64,000 bases of DNA, from contig JAHELJ010000008.1 in the NCBI GenBank assembly GCA_024644235.1, positions 1 through 64,000 on the forward strand, given 5' to 3'. How positions within the stretch are numbered: position 1 is the first letter of the stretch; each line of letters begins with the position of its first letter. The notes beneath the pieces were generated by a model. It did not search any database, was not told the DNA's origin, and saw only the letters and a list, made by a program, of their open reading frames with translations. The translations under genes were made by a program, and so were the position numbers. This document shows, in pieces, positions 18,084 through 26,811 of this stretch. The stretch is from Lewinellaceae bacterium. GTDB taxonomy: Bacteria; Bacteroidota; Bacteroidia; Chitinophagales; Saprospiraceae.

Positions 18084-18236
18084 GCTGAACTTTATAGCTG
18101 GCGTAAAATAGAATGTTCCCGGTTCTAATTCAAATGGTAGTTTCTTCAACAGACAACCACTTCCGGATTCTTCAATTTTCGTAAATTAATTGTCAGGAAC
18201 ATCGTTCCTCAAGCTAAACCAGTCAAACCCCGAATT

Positions 18237-18494
18237 ATGCGCCATCGTCTTATAGCATTTCTTTTCCTCGGTTTTTTCTCTTTGTTGAGCTGTGGGGGTG
18301 ACGATACTGGAGGAGGCAACTGTAGTATTTCATGTGGTGGTTTTGGCACTGGCCAGCCCTTCGTGCAAACAAATCATCCCTTTGTCACTGAAGCAGAATG
18401 CATCCAACTCGGCATGGAACGAAGTGGAGGCTGCAAAGCATCGTATTGCCCTCCCACCGGTGATCCCGACGACTGCTACCAGGTTTATCCTTGA
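18237..18494 (+). CDS. Small cysteine-rich lipoprotein
   Basis: An 85-residue ORF with a lipoprotein signal (MRHRLIAFLFLGFFSLLSC) followed by GGDD and a Cys-rich body containing six further Cys residues (NCSISCG, AECIQLG, GGCKASYC, DDCYQV). The even number of cysteines suggests a disulfide-bonded envelope protein. No family is recognised. The GH51 gene starts 52 bases downstream and may share its transcript. Confidence 0.7.
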   Translation: MRHRLIAFLFLGFFSLLSCGGDDTGGGNCSISCGGFGTGQPFVQTNHPFVTEAECIQLGMERSGGCKASYCPPTGDPDDCYQVYP

Positions 18495-18546
18495 TTCATT
18501 TTAGTGCGTTTAATCAGGGAAAATTATCTTGTGAGAAAATCAACCA

Positions 18547-20124
18547 ATGAAAACCTTGTATACTTTGTCTGTGTTCTTCCTTACTCTTGTGGTAGCCTCT
18601 CAATTACCAGCCCAGGAAGCCCGGATTAAGATCGACCCGGACCGGGTGGTAGGCGAAATCAGCCCTTTGATCTATGGCAACTTCGTAGAACACCTTGGTA
18701 GATGTGTCTATGGAGGCATCTATGATCCTGGATCGCCACTAGCCGATGAAGATGGATTTCGAAAAGACGTAATGGAAGCGGTAAGAGACCTCAATATCTC
18801 CATTATTCGATATCCGGGAGGCAATTTTGTTTCGAACTACCACTGGCTGGATGGAGTGGGCCCCGATCGCATTCCAAGGATGGAATTGGCCTGGAACCGG
18901 CTGGAAACAAACGAATTTGGCACCAATGAATTCATCAAGTTCGTACGAAAGGTAGGTGCTGAACCATTCTTTGCAGTCAATATGGGTACCGGTACGATGG
19001 TGGAAGCCCGACGCTGGGTGGAATACACCAATGTGGCTTCCGGACCTCACTACGCAGAACTAAGAAAAGAGCATGGTTATCCGGAACCTCATGACATTAA
19101 GTTCTGGAGTCTTGGCAATGAAATGGATGGAGGCTGGCAGATGGGTCATTTAAACGCGGAAGACTACACCAAAAAGGCCAGGGAGACGGCCAAGCTGATG
19201 AAGTTGACCGACCGGGATATCAAGATAATCGGATCGGGCTCTTCGAACTACGGTTCCGACGCAAATCCGAACCAATGGAATCAAACTGTTGTAGACGTCC
19301 TCCATCAGTACATCGACTACCTAGCCCTGCACCTTTATCTGGGCAACCCGGATAATGACTACTACGGATTTATGTCTACACCGATGGTGATGGAACAACG
19401 CACCGACATCGCTCGCGGATTGATTCAACGCACTATGGAGGAAACCGGCCGAGATCAGCCAATCTACATTGCCTGGGACGAGTGGAATGTGTGGTATCGC
19501 GCTACGGGAGCTGCTGCTACCCAGGGTGACCGGGCTTTGGAGGAACACTATAATCTTGAAGATGCCCTGGTCGTGGCAGGCATGCTCAATGTGTTTATCC
19601 GTAATGCAGATATTGTAAAAATGGCCAACATGGCTCAGCTGGTAAATGTGATCGCACCAATTTTTACTAATGACACTTCCCTTTTCAAGCAAACGATATA
19701 CTATCCCTTTCAAATGTTTTCCAGTCACATGGTGGGCAAATCATTGGACGTCTTTCTGGAAGTGGACACTTATGAGACCGGCCAGTTCCGCATGAATGCC
19801 TGGGCTGAACCAGAAAACCAAAAGGATGTGCCTTATTTGGATGTAACTGCAGCTTTGGATGAGGATCAGATCGTCATTGCGGTTGTGAACCGACACCGCG
19901 ATCAGTCGATACAAACATCCGTACTTTGCCAGGAATGCACCTTCGAGGGAGACATTCAGATTCTTGAATTAACTGGTCCCGACATCAAGTCATCCAATAC
20001 CTTTGGAAAGGAGGATGTGCAAACCAAGGAACTCTCACCATTGTCGAATAGTGGGAATCAGGTGGAGTACAGTTTCCCGCCTCATTCTCTGACCCTGTTG
20101 ATTGGAAAGGTCCATAGTCGATGA
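18547..20124 (+). CDS. GH51 alpha-L-arabinofuranosidase, exported
   Basis: A 525-residue glycoside hydrolase that releases terminal arabinofuranose from arabinoxylan, arabinan or related glycans. A signal peptide (MKTLYTLSVFFLTLVVAS...QLPAQ) is followed by the GH51 start VGEISPLIYGNFVEHLGRC and a (beta/alpha)8 barrel. The acid/base Glu is E192 in SLGNEMDGGW, and the nucleophile is E312 in AWDEWNVWY. A C-terminal beta-sandwich domain ends near residue 520. The length is normal for the family. It is convergent with the Gfo/Idh gene, leaving 7 bases between the stops. It is likely periplasmic or surface located, supplying arabinose to central metabolism. Confidence 0.95.
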   Translation: MKTLYTLSVFFLTLVVASQLPAQEARIKIDPDRVVGEISPLIYGNFVEHLGRCVYGGIYDPGSPLADEDGFRKDVMEAVRDLNISIIRYPGGNFVSNYHWLDGVGPDRIPRMELAWNRLETNEFGTNEFIKFVRKVGAEPFFAVNMGTGTMVEARRWVEYTNVASGPHYAELRKEHGYPEPHDIKFWSLGNEMDGGWQMGHLNAEDYTKKARETAKLMKLTDRDIKIIGSGSSNYGSDANPNQWNQTVVDVLHQYIDYLALHLYLGNPDNDYYGFMSTPMVMEQRTDIARGLIQRTMEETGRDQPIYIAWDEWNVWYRATGAAATQGDRALEEHYNLEDALVVAGMLNVFIRNADIVKMANMAQLVNVIAPIFTNDTSLFKQTIYYPFQMFSSHMVGKSLDVFLEVDTYETGQFRMNAWAEPENQKDVPYLDVTAALDEDQIVIAVVNRHRDQSIQTSVLCQECTFEGDIQILELTGPDIKSSNTFGKEDVQTKELSPLSNSGNQVEYSFPPHSLTLLIGKVHSR

Positions 20125-20131
20125 TAGCAGG

Positions 20132-21364
20132 TTAGACGTAGTCTTTCCAATGGATGACGGTGCCTTTCTCCATCGCCATATTGCCTAAAGCTACACAGAT
20201 GGCACTGTCACGACCGCTGTCATATCCTACTTCCGGAATTCGGTCTTCACGGATATCACGACCAAAGCTTGCGAGCCCGTCTCGGGTAGGCCCGGCATCT
20301 TCTTCTCCGGGAGCGGACTCATAGATGGTGATGGGTTCTCCTTTCTGAAGTAATTCGGTGGCACCAGTGGTTCCATCTACTTCTGCATTTGAAGATTTCT
20401 CAAAACTTTGATAGTAGGTAGGTTCTACAAAAAGGCGGGCTGTATAGTTGTTTTCACGGGTAAGTTCGATGGTGGCATTCTTTCCGTAAAACTTCATTTG
20501 GAAGCCCATTTCGGCATTGGTCGTGAGGCTCGTGCACGATACTTTCAACCCTCCTGGATAATCGTAGATCAGATGGATATTGTCGTACGTTTCCCGACCG
20601 TCCTTCCAGTAATCAATCCCTCCAAAACCTACCACCCTTTCCGGTACACTTCCTAACATCCAATTGACAATATTTAATTGATGGGAAGTGAGTTCTGCAA
20701 GCAAGCCTCCGGAATATTCCTTGTACATCCGCCAATTGATCACCCGCTCCCATTTAGGATCCGGTACCGGTCGGCGCCAATCTCCGTTGCGGTTCCAGTA
20801 GCATTCGATATGACTTAGAGGGCCAAACTCATCTCCCTTAATGTATTCTAAGACTTTGTGATAAACGGGATTGAAACGGTGCTGATAGCCTACCTGGAAC
20901 TTCAGACCTGAATCTTGCACAATGCTCTTCAAATTCTTAGTCTCTTCCAATGTGAATGTCATGGTCTTTTCACAGTAAACATGGTTGCCGGTACCGAGAC
21001 TGTCTTTCACAATATCGAAATGGGTATTGAGAGGAGTGGCAACGATCACCATATCCAGATCGGATTGTTCCAGCAGCGCTCTATAATCCGCATGACCTTT
21101 AGCCCCGCTACACAAACTCAATGCTCTTTCCAGACGGAAAGGTAGAATGTCACAACATGAAGTGACTTCCATGCCTTCGATTTCAGCAATGGTCTCGATC
21201 AGATTCAAACCCCGGCCACCGGTGCCGATCACACCCACATTAATCCGGTCGCTGGCTGCGGTCCAATGTTTGCCCTTGGTAAAAGAAGGTAGACTTGTGA
21301 AGAAAAGACCTGCACCGAGGGTCCTTCCAGTCCGCCCAAGAAATGTTCTTCTGGATGAATTCAT
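20132..21364 (-). CDS. Gfo/Idh/MocA-family oxidoreductase with Tat-type signal
   Basis: A 410-residue NAD(P)-dependent sugar oxidoreductase, predicted to be exported folded. The ATG at 21364 begins MNSSRRTFLGRTGRTLGAG, a twin-arginine signal of the kind common on Bacteroidota Gfo/Idh proteins; the upstream ATG at 21433 would hide it. The Rossmann motif is GVIGTGGRG, the family's Lys region is VYCEKTMTFTLEE (EKP is usual), and ECYWNRNGDWRRPVPD and a C-terminal substrate domain follow. Such exported members act on glycosides or glycan fragments in the periplasm. It is convergent with the GH51 gene; the shared sugar theme is inference. Confidence 0.9.
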   Translation of the reverse strand: MNSSRRTFLGRTGRTLGAGLFFTSLPSFTKGKHWTAASDRINVGVIGTGGRGLNLIETIAEIEGMEVTSCCDILPFRLERALSLCSGAKGHADYRALLEQSDLDMVIVATPLNTHFDIVKDSLGTGNHVYCEKTMTFTLEETKNLKSIVQDSGLKFQVGYQHRFNPVYHKVLEYIKGDEFGPLSHIECYWNRNGDWRRPVPDPKWERVINWRMYKEYSGGLLAELTSHQLNIVNWMLGSVPERVVGFGGIDYWKDGRETYDNIHLIYDYPGGLKVSCTSLTTNAEMGFQMKFYGKNATIELTRENNYTARLFVEPTYYQSFEKSSNAEVDGTTGATELLQKGEPITIYESAPGEEDAGPTRDGLASFGRDIREDRIPEVGYDSGRDSAICVALGNMAMEKGTVIHWKDYV

Positions 21365-21607
21365 CTTGCAAAAACTTGAAAGGTTATTAATGGTGAAGCT
21401 CGAACTCAAAGGTAAAGAATTTGTACAGGACATCTAAATTGACAATGGTCCAGTGAGTCGATTTACTGATAATTGCGACTTGCGAACAGAAGCAGATCAA
21501 TCGTATATTTTAAGAACCAATTAGAAACCCCGGCAACATTTGAATCCTAGAAAATTCAAGTGGTCTCGGTTCACTAATTTTAATTTGGATTCTTAAGAGA
21601 CGTAAAA

Positions 21608-22324
21608 ATGAAATCTGAAACCAGAGACAAACTTATGAAAGTCAGCACGGCCACCATAGCCACCTGTCTATACAAAAGAGGACTTAGAAATCAATACATC
21701 CAGGATGTTTTACCGTTAAAGAAAATGACAAGGAATATGGTGGGTGAGGCCTTTACTCTACGATACATACCAGCACGCGAGGACATTAATCAAATCGAAG
21801 TATTCCGAAATCCGGACCATCCTCAGCGTAAGGCGATGGAAACCTGTCCAGCTGGGGCTGTGATGGTGATAGATAGCAGGAAAAGTGCAAGAGCCGCCTC
21901 GGCGGGATCTATCCTGGTCTCCAGACTAATGGTGCGAGGAGCTGCAGGAGTCGTGACCGATGGTGGTTTTCGTGACGCTGATCTGATCGCTGAGTTGGAT
22001 ATTCCATCATTTCATCGGAGGCCTTCAGCTCCCACTAATTTGACCCTGAATCAGGCTGTGGATATCAATGTACCAATCGGTTGCGGAGACGTGGCCGTGT
22101 TTCCCGGTGATGTAATTGTGGGTGACAATGATGGGGTGATGGTGATTCCAGCTGAGATTGCGGACGAAGTAACGGAAGAGGGAACTCAAATGACTTTGTT
22201 TGAGGATTTTGTGACTGAAAAAGTACTTGAAGGACGAACAATCATAGGACTTTACCCGCCTACCAACGAGCAAACATTAATTGATTTTGATGAATGGAAA
22301 AAAGAGAGGGGTCAAGCTGAATGA
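21608..22324 (+). CDS. RraA-like / HMG aldolase family protein
   Basis: A 238-residue protein of the RraA / 4-hydroxy-4-methyl-2-oxoglutarate aldolase fold. The diagnostic segment GVVTDGGFRDADLI carries the Gly-Arg-Asp residues used for metal and oxaloacetate-type substrate binding. The downstream GDVAVFPGDVIVGDNDGVM loop is also typical. In RNase E-lacking Bacteroidota these proteins are more likely small aldolases/decarboxylases of sugar-acid metabolism than RNase regulators (inference). The ATG at 21608 is preferred. The transcript probably ends at the terminator at 22439-22466. Confidence 0.88.
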   Translation: MKSETRDKLMKVSTATIATCLYKRGLRNQYIQDVLPLKKMTRNMVGEAFTLRYIPAREDINQIEVFRNPDHPQRKAMETCPAGAVMVIDSRKSARAASAGSILVSRLMVRGAAGVVTDGGFRDADLIAELDIPSFHRRPSAPTNLTLNQAVDINVPIGCGDVAVFPGDVIVGDNDGVMVIPAEIADEVTEEGTQMTLFEDFVTEKVLEGRTIIGLYPPTNEQTLIDFDEWKKERGQAE

Positions 22325-22438
22325 AATGGTGGCTTGAAGACCAGATTTTGATATTACGATTGATCCTAACCGTTTAAATCGAGTGAGTTCTACTTCTCAC
22401 ATACTCACATACTATCAAATCACTCCAACCCACACTAC

Positions 22439-22466
22439 AAAGGCCAGCCTCTCAAGGCTGGCCTTT
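22439..22466. terminator. Strong bidirectional terminator hairpin
   Basis: AAAGGCCAGCC and GGCTGGCCTTT form an 11-bp perfect stem around TCTCAA. It lies between the RraA-like gene (+) and tRNA-Pro (-) and probably serves mainly the former. Confidence 0.7.
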
Positions 22467-22533
22467 GTACTCGTCGGGCCTGCCCGACGGAGCCCGCCCA
22501 GGAAAGGAGCTAATAATATTGACGATTGGCGTA

Positions 22534-22572
22534 AAAACAAAAATGCCCGCCGTTGCTAAAGCTGTGGCGGGC
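22534..22572 (-). terminator. Terminator of tRNA-Pro
   Basis: GCCCGCC at 22545-22551 pairs with GGCGGGC at 22566-22572. On the minus strand the stem is followed by ATTTTTGTTTTTA. It lies 5 bases beyond the tRNA 3' end, so it terminates the tRNA transcript. Confidence 0.8.
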
Positions 22573-22576
22573 GAAG

Positions 22577-22651
22577 TCGGGGTAGCAGGATTCGAACCTG
22601 CGACCCCCTGCTCCCAAAGCAGGTGCGCTAGCCGGGCTGCGCTATACCCCG
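22577..22651 (-). tRNA. tRNA-Pro (anticodon UGG)
   Basis: Read on the minus strand, CGGGGTA opens a 7-bp acceptor stem that closes with TACCCCG plus discriminator A. The anticodon arm is CCTGC-TTTGGGA-GCAGG, giving TGG at positions 34-36. The T arm holds GGTTCGAATCC. The length is 75 bases and CCA is not encoded. The upstream flank is an unusual GT/AC-rich repeat. Confidence 0.97.
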
Positions 22652-22652
22652 A

Positions 22653-22766
22653 AGATGGGTGTGAGTGTGTGTTTGGGTGTGACGGGTGTGTCTGCGGTGT
22701 GGGTACAAATGTGGGTGTAACTTCACGTCAATCCTGGAGATGGGTGTGAGTGTGTGTTTGAGTGTG
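22653..22766. repeat. GT-rich tract with 29-bp direct repeat
   Basis: A 29-base unit beginning AGATGGGTGTGAGTGTGTGT occurs at 22653-22681 and again at 22738-22766 with one mismatch, inside a GT-dominated tract. It starts 2 bases from the tRNA-Pro 5' end and may contain that tRNA's promoter. Confidence 0.7.
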
Positions 22767-22781
22767 GGATCTTGGTGTGGG

Positions 22782-22801
22782 CCTGCCTGCCGGCAGGCAG
22801 G
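22782..22801. repeat. 20-bp perfect palindrome
   Basis: CCTGCCTGCC is followed directly by its reverse complement GGCAGGCAGG. It lies in the GT-rich tract with no T-run on either side, so it is not a terminator. Short GC-rich palindromes of this sort are often dispersed repeats. Confidence 0.8.
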
Positions 22802-23162
22802 TGTGAGTGTGACATATGTGACTTCCACTTTAGGAAGCGAGCGCAAAGGTAATAATTTCTTCTCTGGAGTGAAGGTAAACTACCTTCTGAATTATCACGT
22901 GCATACGGGATATAACTAGACTTGTGATATAGTTAGATTAGTGCCTTCTCTAACTTTTGTCGAATTTGCCTCTGGTGTCAGCGTAGTTTTCTTTCACTCG
23001 GAAACGGGTCGTATTAGTCGGGATAGCAAAAGATCGATTAGGGCTATCAGACTGTCATAATTTCAACCTGACAACCGATCGAAATGTTCCACCTCAATGG
23101 TTCATTTGTTTCACCTATCAGGGTAAAATTGAAAGCTATGAAGATCACAACGGCTGTCAGTC
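22802..23162. other. Gene-less stretch
   Basis: No ORF, RNA gene or clear terminator could be supported in these 361 bases. The first ~20 bases continue the GT-rich tract. Confidence 0.5.
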
Positions 23163-23591
23163 TTACTTCTCCAAGTTTTGTTTAATCTTCTTCAAGATTT
23201 CTATGGCTTGTTGATCAACGATTCTCTTCACCACTCCCGATGCTAGACGAAAAAACCCTGCTAATTTCAATTCCAGATTAATGGACAAAATGGAATGGTC
23301 ATTTTTATTATTCAATGTAAGTTCCACCTGGATCGGGAATATGCTCTTAATGGTTTTGGCAGAGATTAACTCGTTGGGCTCATAGCGGATAACTTGGTAC
23401 GAAGTTCTTAACTTTCTCCCGGCAATAGTGGCAACCTCTATATAACGACTTCCTTCCTTGATCGGCAAAGGGTCCAGCATGATTACTTCCTCTAACAATG
23501 GTATATATTCCCTGCGGTTGTCTGGATCAATCAAATAATTGAATACGTCTTCTGCGGATGCTCGAATTGAAATGCTCTGCCTCACTTCCAT
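23163..23591 (-). CDS. SRPBCC-family (START/polyketide-cyclase-like) protein
   Basis: A 142-residue protein with the SRPBCC ligand-binding fold: an N-terminal strand VRQSISIRASAEDVFNYLID, a first helix, LEEVIMLDPLPIKEGSRY, and a long C-terminal helix from FRLASGVVKRIVDQ onward. Proteins of this type bind hydrophobic ligands. The fold gives no specific function. It is a monocistronic unit, divergent from the cyclase gene. Confidence 0.8.
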   Translation of the reverse strand: MEVRQSISIRASAEDVFNYLIDPDNRREYIPLLEEVIMLDPLPIKEGSRYIEVATIAGRKLRTSYQVIRYEPNELISAKTIKSIFPIQVELTLNNKNDHSILSINLELKLAGFFRLASGVVKRIVDQQAIEILKKIKQNLEK

Positions 23592-23769
23592 AAGATCGAG
23601 TTAGTATTTGACTGGTTCAAAGAAATATTTAGGGATAATGCCCTGCAAATATGCCTCAGAAATCCCACTATTAGACACGAATGTGGTTCAATAGTAGATC
23701 AGTTCATTGAATGACTGCCATCATAGAGATCAATGATGAACATCCCTACTTTCTTAATTGGGAAATTTT

Positions 23770-25770
23770 ATGCAGTCATCAGCACACAAACTCGCCGCTA
23801 TAGTCTTCACAGATATCGTAGGATACACTGCCACCACCCAAGTCAATGAACAGAAAGCCTGGTCGCAGGTCCGGAAACATGAGGAAGCAATCGAGTCCTG
23901 CACCCAACAATATGGAGGTGAAGTACTGAACTACTATGGAGATGGCAGTCTTGCCACCTTCTCCAGTGTAACGGATGCTATTGAGGCAGCCGGCAAAATT
24001 CAGGAGAAGATGCAGGAATGGCCGAGAGTACCCCTGCGCATAGGCATCCATCTGGGAGAAATCCACTTTAAAGACGGCAACTATTTAGGAGATGGCATCA
24101 ACATCGCTTCCCGCATCCAGTCAGAAGCGGAAGAAGGCCAGATCTACGTCTCCGAGACAGTGTACCAGATGGCGAAAAATAAACCGAATTTCCGGTTTGA
24201 AGCACTAGGCGAAAGTGCTCTAAAAAATGTTGATCGTCCCGTCAAGATCCACCGGGTAAAAGTTATCGGTTACATGGGCGCATCGACTCAAAAAAAGCCA
24301 CCGAAGAAACACCGATGGATCTATTGGGTCGCTGGTGTTATGATCCTTGCCGGAGCCACTTTCATCTTTGGTCGGCAAACAGCTGCTCCTGCAAATGGGG
24401 TATCCAACCAGGTCCCCTCGATCCTTATTTTACCTTTCGAAGAGCAGTATCCGGAGGAAGAAGAAAACTTTTTTGGTCTGGGGGTTGCCGATGAGATTCG
24501 GTCAAAACTATCCAGCATCCGGCAGTTGGAGGTGAAATCGCGTTCCTCCTCGCTGTTTTTACAGAATAAGAACTGGAGTGCCAAAGAGATTGCGGACCAC
24601 CTGGAAGTGCAGTATATTCTGGAGGGAACGATCCGGCAACAAGACGATCAGGTATATCTGAACCTTTCATTGATTAATGCCCGGGAAGATCAACTGATCC
24701 AACCGATCGATTATCGTGGGGGTCTTAATACCGACTTGATAGGTGTACAAAATGAAATCGCCCGGACGGTCATCGAACTGATCAAGATAACCCTCCTGCC
24801 CGAAGAGCAGGAAAAATTAACGGAAGTTGCCACAGATAATTTCGAAGCTTACAAATACTATTTAATGGGATTAAACTATTTGGGCAAAGGCAGTTTACCA
24901 GAATATCAAAAGAAAGCGGAGCAGTATTTTCGGAAGGCGATCCAGGAAGATTCCGGCTTGGTGGTTGCGTATGCTGGCTTAGCCGAAGCGCTAATGTCAG
25001 GAGCTGGGTTTGGCTACAAATCCACCGCCGAGGCCTTGGAAAATGCCCGACCATATGCCGAAAAGGCCTATCAGCTAGATCCCACCCTGGCAAAAACGAA
25101 CCAGGTGATGGGTACCATCTTTTTCCATTTGGGAAATTTTATTCAGGGTGAAGAGAAATTGAAAAAAGCCATTGAAATCGATCCTTCCCATGAGGGGTCA
25201 TATGCTTACCTGGCCATTATTTACCGTGCCATGAAGCGCTATGACCAGGCCCTGGACTATATGAATATAGCCATCCGCCTCAACCCCTTTAGTCCCCTCC
25301 TGAAAACGAATTACATCATGATACTCATCGATATGGGTCGCCTAGAAGAAGCAATTGACGTATCCGATTCTTTTTTAGTTGACTACCCGCAATCCAATAT
25401 ATTGTTGTTTATAAAGGGATTTGGCCTGACCATGCAAGGTGCCTATGACGAGGCCATTGAAACGTTTTTGTCCAGAGCCGTAGAGACGAAAGCATTTAAT
25501 TGGGTGTTGGGATATACCTATGGACTAAAGGGCGATAATGTAAAAGCCAGGGAAGTACTCGACTATTTACTGGAAAAGGCGGAGAAAACCTATATTTCAC
25601 CCTCCCAGATTGCCTGTGTTTATCTCGGTTTGGGCGACATGGAAAAGGTATACGAATGGTTTGAAAAAGAAGATTCAATCTATTTTAAACTGTTCCCCAT
25701 GTTTAGAGAGCTGCGCTATGATCCCAGGCTGAAGAATGCTTTTGCTTTTATGCAGCCCTTTCTGGATTGA
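23770..25770 (+). CDS. Class III nucleotide cyclase domain fused to FlgO-like and TPR domains
   Basis: A 666-residue membrane protein. Residues about 5-165 are a class III adenylate/guanylate cyclase homology domain: FTDIVGYT (metal Asp), NYYGDGSLATF (second metal Asp), GIHLGEIHF and DGINIASRIQ (transition-state Asn/Arg). The Lys that usually specifies adenine before the GDG motif is replaced (VLNYYGDG), so the product nucleotide is uncertain. A single membrane segment (WIYWVAGVMILAGATFIFG) follows at about 175-195. Next is an FlgO/TolB-like domain (SILILPFEEQ to LEGTIRQQ), then TPR repeats from about 360 to 640. The ATG at 23770 is preferred over the TTG at 23758. The architecture (cyclase-TM-FlgO-TPR) is common in Bacteroidota and Proteobacteria. 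Its regulatory role is inferred. Confidence 0.88.
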   Translation: MQSSAHKLAAIVFTDIVGYTATTQVNEQKAWSQVRKHEEAIESCTQQYGGEVLNYYGDGSLATFSSVTDAIEAAGKIQEKMQEWPRVPLRIGIHLGEIHFKDGNYLGDGINIASRIQSEAEEGQIYVSETVYQMAKNKPNFRFEALGESALKNVDRPVKIHRVKVIGYMGASTQKKPPKKHRWIYWVAGVMILAGATFIFGRQTAAPANGVSNQVPSILILPFEEQYPEEEENFFGLGVADEIRSKLSSIRQLEVKSRSSSLFLQNKNWSAKEIADHLEVQYILEGTIRQQDDQVYLNLSLINAREDQLIQPIDYRGGLNTDLIGVQNEIARTVIELIKITLLPEEQEKLTEVATDNFEAYKYYLMGLNYLGKGSLPEYQKKAEQYFRKAIQEDSGLVVAYAGLAEALMSGAGFGYKSTAEALENARPYAEKAYQLDPTLAKTNQVMGTIFFHLGNFIQGEEKLKKAIEIDPSHEGSYAYLAIIYRAMKRYDQALDYMNIAIRLNPFSPLLKTNYIMILIDMGRLEEAIDVSDSFLVDYPQSNILLFIKGFGLTMQGAYDEAIETFLSRAVETKAFNWVLGYTYGLKGDNVKAREVLDYLLEKAEKTYISPSQIACVYLGLGDMEKVYEWFEKEDSIYFKLFPMFRELRYDPRLKNAFAFMQPFLD

Positions 25771-25827
25771 TTGGCAAGTTAGATTGAAAATTCGTCTTTA
25801 TTAATTATCCCTAGCTGGTAGTGTCCT

Positions 25828-26787
25828 ATGAACTTGTGGTGGCATTGCAAACGGTGGTTTCAACCGGAGGTTGGTCGTGTCAACCTGGATCCGAAGCGAT
25901 TGATAAGTCTGGATCGCCAGCAAGAGATTGAAGAGCTGATGTCCTCGGTGGGCTTTTCGAAGCCAGATCGAATCTTACCGCTTAGATCCACCAACAATGA
26001 AGTATACGAGTTACAGTACGATCATCAGTTTCTGGTGCTGAAAATCGACCTCAACGATGCTGAATCTTCCCTGCTTTATGAGGATGCGGTGTTGCGATTT
26101 CTGAAGAAGCAGAGACTTCCCCATCCGGGAGTTCTTCGTAGCGGCTCCACAGAAGAGCCTAAACTGACCTGGCTACTCATGAATCAGGAAGGTTATGCGA
26201 TGCATTTTTATCGATGGATTATTCCCCTGCTGTTGTACGAGTCAGGCAAACTATTAGCCAACTACCACTCGGTGCGATTCGATGAAAATCAGCAAGAGGA
26301 AGAAGGACTTACTGCCGGGATTCGCATCGATCGACTCCTCCCTTTCGATGGTTGGTCAAATGACATGAGTAAATTGATCGAACAACGCATCATTTCACCT
26401 GGATCTGCTGAAACCATCTTAAGGAAGCTGAAGAGAGTAACCCAACCACCGGGTAGGTCACTTTGTCATGGTGAATTTACCCTGCCCCACATTCTGATCA
26501 AAAAGAAAAGGGTCAACTGCGCGATTGACTGGCCATCTGCTTGCTGGTCCTGTCCCGCTTCGGATCTGGCGATCAGCGAAGTTTACTTCCGATCTATTCA
26601 GTATCCATTTCGTTACTTCCTAAAAGGATACCGCAGTATGCTGTCGATCGACGACTATCTAGCGCACCGACAGGAATATATGATTCTTGCTGTCATCAAA
26701 CGTCTAAGGACATCTGCACGTGTGGATCAAAACCATAGATTCTTAAAAGTCATGGACCAAATTATCGATGGAAAATACCAGCCCTGA
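25828..26787 (+). CDS. APH-like phosphotransferase-fold protein with altered catalytic motif
   Basis: A 319-residue protein with the aminoglycoside/choline-kinase-like fold. An N-lobe strand with a Lys (HQFLVLKIDL) is followed by an acidic helix (DAVLRFLKKQ). The hinge region TWLLMNQEGY, the catalytic-loop region SLCHGEFTLPHILI and the metal region CAIDWPSACWSCPASDLA come next. Active kinases have HGDxxxxN in the loop; here Asp is Glu and Asn is His. It may be a pseudokinase or act on a different substrate. It begins 57 bases after the cyclase-TPR gene and could be cotranscribed. It is convergent with the amidohydrolase. Confidence 0.7.
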   Translation: MNLWWHCKRWFQPEVGRVNLDPKRLISLDRQQEIEELMSSVGFSKPDRILPLRSTNNEVYELQYDHQFLVLKIDLNDAESSLLYEDAVLRFLKKQRLPHPGVLRSGSTEEPKLTWLLMNQEGYAMHFYRWIIPLLLYESGKLLANYHSVRFDENQQEEEGLTAGIRIDRLLPFDGWSNDMSKLIEQRIISPGSAETILRKLKRVTQPPGRSLCHGEFTLPHILIKKKRVNCAIDWPSACWSCPASDLAISEVYFRSIQYPFRYFLKGYRSMLSIDDYLAHRQEYMILAVIKRLRTSARVDQNHRFLKVMDQIIDGKYQP

Positions 26788-26811
26788 TAATTTGGCAGCC
26801 GTAATTTCTGT

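Noticed and set aside
22653-22801. Possible CRISPR array
   Set aside because: Only two copies of the GT-rich unit exist, spacing is irregular and no cas genes are present.
22465-22919. ORFs of 72-94 codons around 22.5-22.9 kb on both strands
   Set aside because: They run through tRNA-Pro, two terminators and the GT-rich repeat, so they are chance frames; their Val/Cys/Gly-rich or His/Thr-rich composition reflects the GT tract.
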